A stretch of DNA of 64,000 nt from Gymnothorax reevesii (lineage: Eukaryota > Chordata > Actinopteri > Anguilliformes > Muraenidae), in NCBI GenBank assembly GCA_029721435.1, contig CM056583.1, forward strand, positions 76,015,120-76,079,119, written 5' to 3'. Both the position numbers and the translations under genes were made by a program. The notes under the pieces were generated by a model. That model searched no databases, had not been told where the DNA came from, and saw only the letters and a program-made list of their open reading frames with translations. How positions within the stretch are numbered: the stretch's first letter is position 1; each line of letters begins with the position of its first letter. Shown here in pieces: positions 12,401 through 20,301 of this stretch.

Positions 12401-14023
12401 AGTTACACAATATCTACCAGCCAGTTTAACTAACCACCTTACCCATTTAGCAATCCAACATTAGTTAGTGACAATAGCGTGCATTTCCCTCTAACCAGTC
12501 GCCCCGGTCTTGGTTCAGGCTGGTAGCGAACTTTATAAGCAGAGCGTTTCGCGTGTATTCTTGTCTTTGCATCTACTTTGAATGTAATCTGCCATGCGAA
12601 AAATTTGTTTTGCGTCCAGTGTGAAGACGGTTTGGCGCCGCCTATTCTGGCAAATGTTCTGGCGAATAATCCTGAATTTTAATGCCATAGGTGGTTAACT
12701 TAGATAAATTAGCAGGCGAGGGGAACTGTCACAGCTGGAGAGTAACAGTTGCCGTTGCGATATGAGCCAGATGAACTCGGAAGGCTGTATTGTATTGCCT
12801 GATCGCCGGCTGTGCTGTATGAGGTGGGCATCCATGATCACAGTGGAACCAACGCTGGCTTATAGGCTTGTGACTTCAGCCACAACATGCATACAATATT
12901 TTTTTGTGAATCGGCGAGTTATCTTGATGCCTTGTTGTACCCTCGTCATTAGATTTACACCTGAGTTTGGATAGTTGTCCTCACGTCCACTATGTATCCA
13001 GCCATCTAGCTATGTTAGCCTGCGCAACACAGCTTGTCGAGTGTAACAATTAGATAGATAATTGGATAGATAGATATCTAGATAGCAGGCTCATACACTA
13101 AGCAAACACACTAGAAAACGTGTCAAAACAAGCGTGTAAATGGACCGCAGAGATTGCGAAGGCAGATCTGCTTTCCTTTGATGACGTCAAAGGAACATGT
13201 GACTTACGTCTCGGAAACTCCTACTTCTTCAGGGGGCGGGGCATAAGAGTGCAAAATATCACTTTTATCCCTTAAAATTGATGGACTCTTCAGCCATTTG
13301 AGAACTTATGGAGTGCATAGAGAGATATAAATAATCATATAGAACAAAATAAACCAACAATTTCAGGTGGTGTGCCTCATGTCAGGGGACCTTTAATCTC
13401 TTGTATCATGCCTAAATCAGTATTTATAACCTCTTTTGATTTAGTTCTTATCCCTTTACTCAGCATCAATGAAAACGAGGGCTAGCCTTCAAAGATTTTC
13501 GAGTTCAAGTCATAAAGAACAACGCGAAACCTGCGATCATTTCAACTAGTTAGCTAGTGTTCCCAAGTTAATGTTACGGTTATAGAGTGCAAAAGCAATT
13601 TTTCCAAAACAAACACTAAGTAAACACCTAGCCTGCTAGCTCATTAGTGAGTTAATCCATTTTCAGTGAACGCAGACAGGTGTAACTGGGCGAGCTGTCT
13701 ACACAGTTAAAGTTATTGAATTTCTCAATGCTGACTAAACCTTAACAATGCAACGTTTAAGAAATTTCCACTCGACTGTTCCATGCAGATCTAACCGAGC
13801 GGTAACAAAGACGTTGTAATCCCCGGCTCCTGTCACCCTGCAAAGGTATAACAAACTGCCCGAGGACAGATCTTCAATGAGAATACATAAGTAAGCAAGA
13901 AAAAAATCGATATAACTTACCTCCAACTCTGCACTTCCAGCAATCAAGCTGCCTCGAAGTCGCACTTACTATTCCCTTCGTTTTGACATTGTGCAGAAAG
14001 ATTCGAATACAGCCACTCGCCAT
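178..14023 (-). CDS. ptcd2: PTCD2, mitochondrial pentatricopeptide repeat protein (complete, 10 coding exons, 382 aa)
   Basis: Coding exons, in transcription order on the minus strand, are 14023-13921, 6696-6604, 5836-5707, 4878-4761, 3991-3913, 2967-2876, 2269-2156, 2048-1974, 1564-1451 and 408-178. They total 1149 nt, every junction keeps frame and all introns are GT-AG. The product is 382 aa, close to the remembered human length of about 388. Recognisable vertebrate PTCD2 segments are [62 protein letters not shown] and the C-terminal EDMLCYTP. The N-terminus (MASGCIRIF) is short, basic and free of acidic residues at first, which suits a mitochondrial presequence. An in-frame upstream ATG at 14086 exists; the 14023 start is preferred for its YY1/TISU-like context. 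From family knowledge, PTCD2 acts in mitochondria and is linked to cytochrome b mRNA processing and complex III. It is transcribed divergently from MRPS27. Confidence 0.93.
1012..1366. mobile_element. TTAA-flanked MITE (piggyBac-like) in PTCD2 intron 9
   Basis: It is bounded by TTAA at 1012-1015 and 1363-1366. The terminal inverted repeats are about 22 bp (AGGTGCACTATGCAAGTTTG and its complement at 1345-1362). The 355-bp interior has no transposase. It carries an A-run of about 20 flanked by CACTGTTT and AAACAGTG, forming an internal hairpin. Confidence 0.75.
1451..1564 (-). CDS. ptcd2: PTCD2 exon 9
   Basis: It encodes [10 protein letters not shown] through [11 protein letters not shown] in phase 0. 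The donor is GTAAGG at 1450. The acceptor is GGAAG and lacks a real pyrimidine tract (upstream GCTGAATGGTTGGAAG), yet it is the only AG that keeps the frame and matches the family. Confidence 0.87.
1974..2048 (-). CDS. ptcd2: PTCD2 exon 8
   Basis: This is a 75-nt exon encoding 25 residues ([12 protein letters not shown] to SQNLK). It aligns with the vertebrate PTCD2 helix that follows the ALALNQ motif. The acceptor is CATTTTCAG and the donor GTAAGT. Confidence 0.9.
2156..2269 (-). CDS. ptcd2: PTCD2 exon 7
   Basis: It encodes 38 residues from [15 protein letters not shown] to YVALALKQ, a PPR-like helical pair. The acceptor is TTAACAG and the donor GTGAGT. Confidence 0.92.
2876..2967 (-). CDS. 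ptcd2: PTCD2 exon 6
   Basis: It encodes [20 protein letters not shown] to AICYKL and starts in phase 1. The acceptor is ATCACAG and the donor GTAAGA. Confidence 0.92.
3000..3690. other. PTCD2 intron 5, no feature seen
   Basis: AT-rich intron sequence between exons 6 and 5. No coding, RNA or clear repeat structure was recognised up to the transposon-like end at 3696. Confidence 0.5.
3696..3850. repeat. Possible DNA-transposon end fragment
   Basis: The motif CAGTGCCCTAAAAATTATTG followed by GCACC resembles the ends of common teleost Tc1-like elements. No partner terminus was found, so this is probably a truncated copy. Confidence 0.35.
3913..3991 (-). CDS. ptcd2: PTCD2 exon 5
   Basis: It encodes [20 protein letters not shown] and MKGCYDG, one of the best conserved stretches of the family. 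The acceptor is GGTTTCAG and the donor GTAAGC. Confidence 0.93.
4761..4878 (-). CDS. ptcd2: PTCD2 exon 4
   Basis: It encodes [20 protein letters not shown] and [10 protein letters not shown] to IKDK. This is the diagnostic PTCD2 core segment. The acceptor is TTGTCAG and the donor GTAGTC. Confidence 0.94.
5328..5540 (-). repeat. Non-LTR retrotransposon 3'-end-like repeat
   Basis: ATCCATCCATTC, then GGGTCGTGGGGGAGCTTGAG, CCTATCCCAGCTGACTATGG and GGCAATTTAGCATCTCCAG are signatures of an abundant teleost repeat. On the minus strand it ends in GGATGG repeats, as RTE-type LINE tails do. Family assignment is from memory. Confidence 0.55.
5707..5836 (-). CDS. ptcd2: PTCD2 exon 3
   Basis: It encodes [20 protein letters not shown], then [15 protein letters not shown] and ARNTIY. 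The lysine-rich helix followed by HLCQTP matches the family. The donor is GTAGAG. Confidence 0.93.
5840..6600. other. PTCD2 intron 2, no feature seen
   Basis: AT-rich intron with a short A-run at about 5873-5883. Nothing further was recognised. Confidence 0.45.
6604..6696 (-). CDS. ptcd2: PTCD2 exon 2
   Basis: It encodes [20 protein letters not shown] and [11 protein letters not shown] phase-1 join to exon 1 gives an Ala codon and the family-typical AKR start. The acceptor is AATTTCAG and the donor GTAATT. Confidence 0.92.
6866..6935. repeat. Short interspersed repeat fragment (AAGAT-type end)
   Basis: AATAAGATAAGATGAGAAC followed by TATCCCAAAGGAAATTTGCC resembles a common fish LINE/SINE terminus. 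This is a weak call based on recalled consensus. Confidence 0.35.
7258..7470. repeat. Diverged second copy of the 5328-5540 type repeat
   Basis: It shares GGTCGGGGCAACGGGGGCTG, TCTATCCCAGC and GGGCAATTCAGTCTCCAG landmarks in the same order, then CTACCCACTGCGCCACC. It is strongly decayed. Confidence 0.4.
8020..8728 (+). pseudogene. LINE reverse-transcriptase ORF, 5' part (L2/CR1/jockey-like), decayed
   Basis: The translation shows [29 protein letters not shown], a [19 protein letters not shown] block, then [19 protein letters not shown] and [12 protein letters not shown] in shifting frames with stops. This is the N-terminal linker and RT0-RT1 region of a non-LTR reverse transcriptase. It continues at 10330 on the far side of an inserted Tc1 element. 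Confidence 0.7.
8731..10327 (-). mobile_element. Tc1-like DNA transposon (1597 bp) inserted in the LINE
   Basis: It is flanked by the TA dinucleotide at 8729-8730 and 10328-10329. The outer inverted repeats are about 27 bp and end in GTTGGGAC (8731-8757; 10301-10327). Inner repeats TCTCAAAAAAGTTGGGAC (8921-8938) and its complement (10118-10135) give the IR/DR arrangement known from some Tc1 elements. It encodes a broken transposase on the minus strand. Confidence 0.88.
8949..9872 (-). pseudogene. Tc1-like transposase pseudogene
   Basis: The minus-strand fragments, in order, are [20 protein letters not shown] (helix-turn-helix) and GQGRRPLL; then [15 protein letters not shown] with the first catalytic Asp and [14 protein letters not shown]; then [20 protein letters not shown]. 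At least two frameshifts separate them. The second Asp motif (around 9228) is readable only in a shifted frame. The family length is about 340 aa, so this copy is nearly full length but inactive. Confidence 0.85.
10330..10840 (+). pseudogene. LINE reverse-transcriptase ORF, 3' part, decayed
   Basis: [16 protein letters not shown] (RT catalytic block A) is followed by [12 protein letters not shown], a decayed ADD box ([11 protein letters not shown]), then [20 protein letters not shown] and [15 protein letters not shown]-runs at about 10570-10590 and 10841-10858 have replaced coding sequence. It continues the fragment that ends at 8728. Confidence 0.75.
10860..11950. other. PTCD2 intron 1 segment, no clear feature
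   Basis: Unrecognised intron sequence. It includes a GC-richer patch at 11050-11160 and an A-run at about 11766-11781. The open frames there are short and show no family resemblance. Confidence 0.4.
11955..12677. mobile_element. Inverted-repeat element with long diverged arms
   Basis: Arms of about 70 bp (11955-12022 and 12610-12677) are complementary: TTCAGGATTATT, CATTTGCCAGAATA and TTCACAC occur in the same order when one arm is reversed. GCGTCC(G/A)GTGTGAA appears at 12121-12134 and about 12613. No coding capacity is seen. A second, shorter palindromic element sits inside it. Confidence 0.6.
12197..12302. mobile_element. Short palindromic MITE, copy 1
   Basis: CAGATAGCAAGCACCTCC at 12199-12216 is complemented by GGAGGTGCTTGCTATCTG at 12283-12300, so nearly the whole 105 bp folds as one hairpin. 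A second copy lies at 32021-32113. Confidence 0.7.
12678..13920. other. PTCD2 intron 1, exon-1-proximal part
   Basis: It holds a GATA-type tetranucleotide patch (13050-13085) and a TGACGTCA palindrome near 13180, with no coding sequence recognised. The ORF at 13735-13965 on the minus strand reads through the exon 1 donor and is not a gene. Confidence 0.4.
13921..14023 (-). CDS. ptcd2: PTCD2 exon 1 (start codon and presequence)
   Basis: The ATG is at 14023-14021, in the context CAATATGGCGAG. The exon encodes a 34-residue basic N-terminus ([17 protein letters not shown] and on) and ends in phase 1 at donor GTAAGT. It is separated from exon 2 by a 7.2-kb repeat-filled intron. Confidence 0.85.
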
Positions 14024-14274
14024 ATTGCCTACTGACTGCACCAATGTGCAAAAAGGGACAGACGTGATTATAATTTTAAAAATCATTAAACATTTATTGC
14101 GTTTATAGAGGATAAAATTATTATCTATTGCTTTAATGTGGTAAGTAATTATTCAAAATCTTTAATAGCACCACAGATATTCTGAGAATAACTAGCTACT
14201 GCACCAAGCGATAGATTACCCTTGGTTTAAAAACATAATACCCCTTCCATCTTATAAAGATGTATTATTCCAAG
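14024..14274. promoter_or_regulatory. Shared bidirectional promoter of PTCD2 and MRPS27
   Basis: Only 251 bp separate the divergent start codons. The interval is AT-rich and not a CpG island. A CCAAT motif lies at 14041-14045, just upstream of PTCD2. The MRPS27 start context CCAAGATGGCTGCG nearly matches the TISU/YY1 consensus (SAASATGGCGGC). The PTCD2 start context GCAATATGGCGAG is a weaker match. A TATAAAG at 14253-14259 lies too close to the MRPS27 ATG to act as its TATA box. Shared use is inferred from geometry. Confidence 0.75.
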
Positions 14275-14350
14275 ATGGCTGCGTCCTTGTTACATCGGTG
14301 TGTTCTCTTTGGAAGAGTTTCAGCTTTACACAAAATACCGGTTTTTACAG
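14275..14350 (+). CDS. mrps27: MRPS27 exon 1
   Basis: It encodes [20 protein letters not shown] and IPVFT, an Arg/Lys-bearing presequence with no acidic residues. It ends in phase 1 at donor GTAATT (14351). Confidence 0.92.
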
Positions 14351-17300
14351 GTAATTAAAACATCGGCTTGTTGAAACGGCGTTCATTTAATAGAAATCTG
14401 TTCTCCTTTGTACATGATGTTTCATCAAGAGAAAATTTATGTTACGGTCATCCCTTGACGCCGGAGTTCAGGTTGATCGATGCATGTCAGTATTTGGCAG
14501 GCAAAAGCATGTTCTGAAAGGTGTTGCATACATGACAACCCACGTCACTGTCATTAGAACCTGTATCAACGAAGAAAGAGATCCAATATGTTGCGGAAAT
14601 ACTCAAGAATATTATGAGTTATTATAACAGCATACTACGCTCGTTATGTTTTCAGTCTAGCTTAAACAGTTGCATTAGTTCACTCGGCCAGCTTGCTTGC
14701 TTCGATATTATCTATGGCTAAAGTTAGATTGCAATTGACATAGTGATTATTTCTTATTGATTGGCAGTTCATTTTTACCTAGATTGACCCGTGATGCTTC
14801 TTTTCTATGCGCTTCTTTCAGTGAAACGATACCTTCTCTCTGCATCGTATTTGGATGTAAAGATATGGGAACAGAGAAAGGAGGACCCTCACAGTCTGGG
14901 TAAGTGCAACCGTGCGCAAATAAATAGCTACGTTTAACGTTAATAAAACTGCACTAAGCGCAGTAAGAACTGAGTGTAGATCGTTATTCCCCAAGAGAAC
15001 ATCTGAGAGATAATCTTCAAAGTCTACTGCACTGCATACAGAGGGCAGTGTTACACTGACAGTTGACTTCAAGACGGCGTTGTCAGTCAGTTCAGTATTA
15101 TTTTTATGTGATACCGAGTGCTGACGGGCAGGAATGATAGGTAATTCTTGGAGACATTTCTCTTCCGTTAGACATGCCAAATGGTGGCTTTTGTTTGGCT
15201 GTTTTACTATCGAGCCGACTGCCGAGTTGCTGATTAGATTTATGCATATGCACGTACGGTGCTGGGAAAAAAGGTGTATTTTCCCCCATCCATAGATTTG
15301 CTATTTTTGCATATTTGTCATGGTTAAATGTTTCAGATCAACAATCTTATTTTAATTCTAGAAGAAAAAATAGCTTGAGTAGACTCAAAATGCAGTTTTT
15401 AAATTATGATTTTATTTATTGAAGAAAGAAAGCTGTGTAAACTTTTCTCACCCAGTATGGAAAAGTAATTGCCCCTTTAGTTACAAAATCATGCAATGTG
15501 ACAAATTTTATTGATAATTGCATTCAATTTCATTCGGCACAGCCAGGTTTGATTGCTGCCAGACCCGCTGAATTTAAACATCACTTTAATAGAGCCCGTT
15601 TCGAAATGTGAGGAGGCAAAAAACAGCACATGATATTGCGATCGAAAGAAATTCAAGAACAGATTAGAAACAAAATCTTTGACATTTATTAGTCTGGAAA
15701 GGGTTATAAAGCCCTCTCTTAGGCTCTGAGACTCCAGTGAACTACGGCGAGAGCCATTACCAAGAAATGGTGAAAATTTGGAACAGCAGTGAACCTTCCC
15801 AGAAGTGGCATGCTGTTCAAACTTCCCGTAGGAGCGCATCAGCAACTCAAGCAGGCAGTCACAAAAGAACCCTGACTAACATCATAAAAACTGCATGACT
15901 GGATTATTTTTTTCACATGAATGGTATAGGTTCATAACAAATTTTTACCCTCAGTAAATGAAATGATCATTTCACAGCTGCATTTTGTGTTTACTCACAT
16001 TTTCTTTGTATTATTTTGAAATTAGTTGGATGATCTAAAACATCTAAATGCCTCATATGTAGTTCTAGCTGTTACACTTGTATTTACCCAAGGAAATTTG
16101 CTGTAGTGGGGAATAGGCTGGGCACTGCCTTTTTATTTCTTTAAACTCTCACTGTAAAGCGTCTTTGTGACAGTCTCTGTGAAAAGCGCTATACAAAATA
16201 AATTGAATTGAATTGAATTGAAATGCATCGGAACAGAATTTGAACTTGATATTTAAATGTAATCTTGCTTGCAATATGCTGACATTTGTTCAAGATTCAA
16301 GAACCCAGACATGGATTGATTTGGATTAAAATGTCTCACTGAATAGATGATGGGGGTTTGCTATTACCTGTCGGGTTGGTCAGGTTTCCAAGCCAAATCC
16401 CATGTGATGTCTTTCCACTAGAGTATTAGTGATCAATGATTGCTGTCTAGGCCCCTTATGTTTAAACTCTCCCCTGTAGTGTGACAGGAGGGCTCAGAGC
16501 TGTGTCTTTACAAACACTGGCCACCAGACTGGCCCTCAACAATCCCTCTCGATGGAGGATTCAATGGTGTATGTGTGACTCCTTAGGATTTTACAGTCAA
16601 AACGGAGATGGAGGTCAGGCGCCTTTTTGCTCTGGAGGCAGCCCATTGATTGGACTGGGGCTCCAAAAATCCATATTGTCTCCCCTGCATGTGTTATTGT
16701 CATTTCCTCAAGCCATTTGTGCTACACTGGAGCTGGACTGTGCTTGTCATTCCTTTCCCCAGAATACGCTGAGAAGAAAGGCATATATGTCACTGAGGTG
16801 ATGTGGTGTTTGCTGTTCTCAGCGCTGCCTCCTTGTAATTAGATACTCTGCAGGATTTGGTACTTTGATACTTCACCTCTTCAAGTCAGGCATATGGTGT
16901 TAGGACTTTAGCTGGTGTCTGTCACTTTACTTCTGCTTGGTATTCTTTATAATAAAGTCACATAGAAGTAAATTCTGATCATTTTTGCTCCGTCATTGGT
17001 TGAGATGCTACAGAGATGTTAGAGTTCTGTTGGATTCTCTCTGTGTCACTTCACTGCTGCCCCATCACTGCCCTCACCTGTGTATTCTGCAGCCGCTGGA
17101 AGTGTTTCAGATGGGAGATGTATATACTTCTCAGTGTAGTTACATGCTGTCGTGTTAGTGATGTCCTTGAGTAGTTCCTGGTTCATTGTTCCTAATTTTG
17201 TGTCCATCTGTGTGTTCTCTCCCCCCCCCAAAGCTCAATTGGCATCCTTAATGGACAGGACATACGAAAGAAAGCTTCCAGTCAGCTCTCTGACAATCGC

Positions 17301-20228
17301 TCGGGTAAGAGAACTCAGAAAGTTCTAGACTTTACTCCTGTTCATCTGAATGGAAAATGGGGAATTTCTTAATTGGCATGTAACATTTTAGAGCAGACTA
17401 GTGCTTTGTGCTTATTGCTATTTGAAAGCATTGTGGCCACGTGAGTAGTCGGGAAGGGAAAGTTATGTGGACTGATTGTTCGGTCTCTTGGGCATTGTAG
17501 AGCTCCTCAAATAAACTGAATGTTTAGTGTGCTTTGCTATAGTGGGAATCAATAAATGCATCTCAGGATGGCTGCATCTACCGGGCAATGGGTGATTCTC
17601 TCCTTTCAATTCTTATGACCTGCTCCACTGATGTGGGGAGTCATTTAAGTGATGAGCATGTGGCAGATTTTTATATTACTTGGGTGTCCCTGAAAACACT
17701 GAGCGCTAGTGTGTTTGCATTCTACTTTGTTAGCAGGTTTTTTTTGTTTTTCAAGTAATTTTTGTGCCAAGATTACAGTTGTTTGAGCTTTGTACTTGGC
17801 TAAAAGTTCCACATCGATTGGACAATAATGTATACATTTATGTATCCTGTCCTTGACTCCTTTGTATCATTTGTATCTGACAATATTGTACTTTTCCTTT
17901 GGAAAAAATTGGTCACAGGAGGGAACATGCACTGCGACATCCAGATTGATTTTTTTCAATATGTGTTCATTAGAGAATATCATTGACATATAATATGATA
18001 CATTTTATGGAAATCAAATATTGTTCTCCACTGACCTCAGTGTGACTGCCAGTCTTTATAGAGAACAACACTACATCTTGCAGCAGGCTGTCCATCACCA
18101 CCGGTGTAAGGATCGATATGCCCTATATTTACTTCATGTGGGTTCTTTAAGCTATCAGTACTGTCCCTGTGTGCAGCAATGACTTGCAGTTTGTGCTTCA
18201 CAAAACGGCTAAAGAGGAAAGTTCCATGTTGTCTCCAAACCGTGGAATTGATCTCTGACATGCATAATCTAATCAATAACCATGCTTCTTTTTAGGTGAA
18301 CCTCAAAAAAAAAAAAAAATCATAATGTAAATAGCAAAGAAAAAAAAACTTAAGTGTTGTACTGACATCAAATGCCATCAGCAAAGTACTTGTAAATACG
18401 CTTCAAAAATTCTGCAATTCCTGTAAATTTTCCTGTAAGAAAATTAGTTTTGGAGCCGAAAAGACGTCCTTGTGGTAGAATATCAGAATTCAGGTTTTAT
18501 TTGATCTGATGTAATGTCTAACTGTCTTCCGTGCATGGAAAAGATCTCATTTTATACGGCGAAGTCTAGGCTTGTAGTGCATTCTCGAACAAATTATGAA
18601 TATACTGTATGTGTGGTTAATGTCAGGAATTGAGTTTCAAACGGGCTGCAGATATTTTTAGCCGTCTTCTTGTTCATGATGCTAATAACGGGCTCTTAAA
18701 TGTTTCCTGAAGGTCTGTTGTAACGTGAGATATGAAGCAGATCTTGGCCTTAGCGGTGGAATAAATATTCAGGACAAGCTGGTCAGGTGATGCAGTCTGG
18801 CCACTGGGACAGCTGTGGTCGATAAGATGAGGGATAACTGCAGCTCGAGAGAGCATGGCCCAGCACACATAAAACCAGCATTACGATAGTGCTAACACAG
18901 CAGGCACGAGGTGCAAGGTGGAGCCCTGCAGTTTACGCGAGCAGCTTGAATCATTTAAAGCATGAGGTCACTTATGTGATAGAGCACCCACCACTGATGA
19001 TTTAAAGCAACACCGCTCTGGAGCGCTGACTTCAAATTTTCAAAAAAGCATTTCAAAACCTGCTGTTCATCAAAGGGATAAAGAGAGAAATCAGAAGTGA
19101 AATTTTTATTATTGAACAACATGATGGTGAGTCTTGGACCAATGTCTGACCAGCTTGGTCCTTTTTTCCCTCTCAAGGTAAAAAAAAAAATTCGAAGGTA
19201 GTCTGTGTGTTCCTCTCTTGCAGGAATGAAGGGCTGCTAAAATGGAGAATTAATACCCATAAAGGAAAATGCAGAAAACCATTGAAGTAGGGGAGAACGG
19301 GGTCTGATAAACCATGGGGACCAATGAACCATATCTCGTATTTGAAATCATTAGTTGTTAGAGCTGCTTAAAATAGGCAAAACAGTGATTAGGCTCATTG
19401 GTCCCCATGGCCCATTCGACTACAGTTTCCCCAATTTGAGTGCCTTGATGTATCAAAAGGTTGGCGCATTAGAGGACACAGAGACATTGTTTGAAGCCGA
19501 CACTGCGGGGGAGCTGTCCTCGTGCTAACAGCCGTCTCCCTGAATTAGCTGCGTCACTGTGCCTGGCGAGTGTTGCTTGGTTGGGGGAGGGGGGTAGTGA
19601 CTCAGACAGAATGCCCCAGACAGCAGCTCCACCAGCCTGCTGCGCCTGCCAGGCAGCTGTGCCCCAGGGCGTGGTCTACCTGTCGCCGAACAAACTGCCC
19701 CCGGCAACAAGCTCGTTAAGCCGCTGAGAATCCTTAAACATGCTGGGATAATGTTGCTTGGCGCACATTGCTGTTGGGCTGTGTGAGATGTTTTAAAGAT
19801 GGGGGGGGTTTAATTATTCGGCTGTAACACAGTGATTGATGATGCCATTACATTTTAGTTTCTGCCACTCCCAGTGATCTGCTAGAGAGAAGAACACTTT
19901 CAGGCCTGTGCTGATAATAACTGTGGTGCACTCTCATGAGTTATAAGTAATAAATGGTTCCCCAGAAATTTAGGCTTTTTTATTTTGTGGAGATACACTT
20001 ATAATCTTAGGTCATCAGTATACTCTTTGACCAATACACTTTGGTTTGGATTGGTTGTCTATTTTGTGAGAAGCTATAACTTTTTCAACATCTTTTCCCA
20101 GAAACAAAATAACCAGAAACTCATTTGTTTCTTTTTTCATCAGTTTGTGGACAATATATCATCAAGAGAAGAAGTGGACCAGGCGGAATATTATCTTTAC
20201 AAGTAAGTTTAAGCCTGAGGCTTTTATC

Positions 20229-20301
<73 letters not shown>

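Noticed and set aside
13735..13965. Minus-strand open frame suggesting an extra PTCD2 exon ([16 protein letters not shown])
   Set aside because: Exon 1 joins exon 2 directly in phase 1 giving the conserved AKRNLL; inserting this segment is not needed and does not match the family.
14253..14259. TATAAAG as a TATA box for MRPS27
   Set aside because: It is only 16 bp upstream of the ATG, so a TATA-directed start would fall after the start codon.
18955..19176. 73-aa minus-strand open frame with protein-like composition
   Set aside because: No recognised motif, no splice partners, and it lies in an intron of MRPS27 on the opposite strand.
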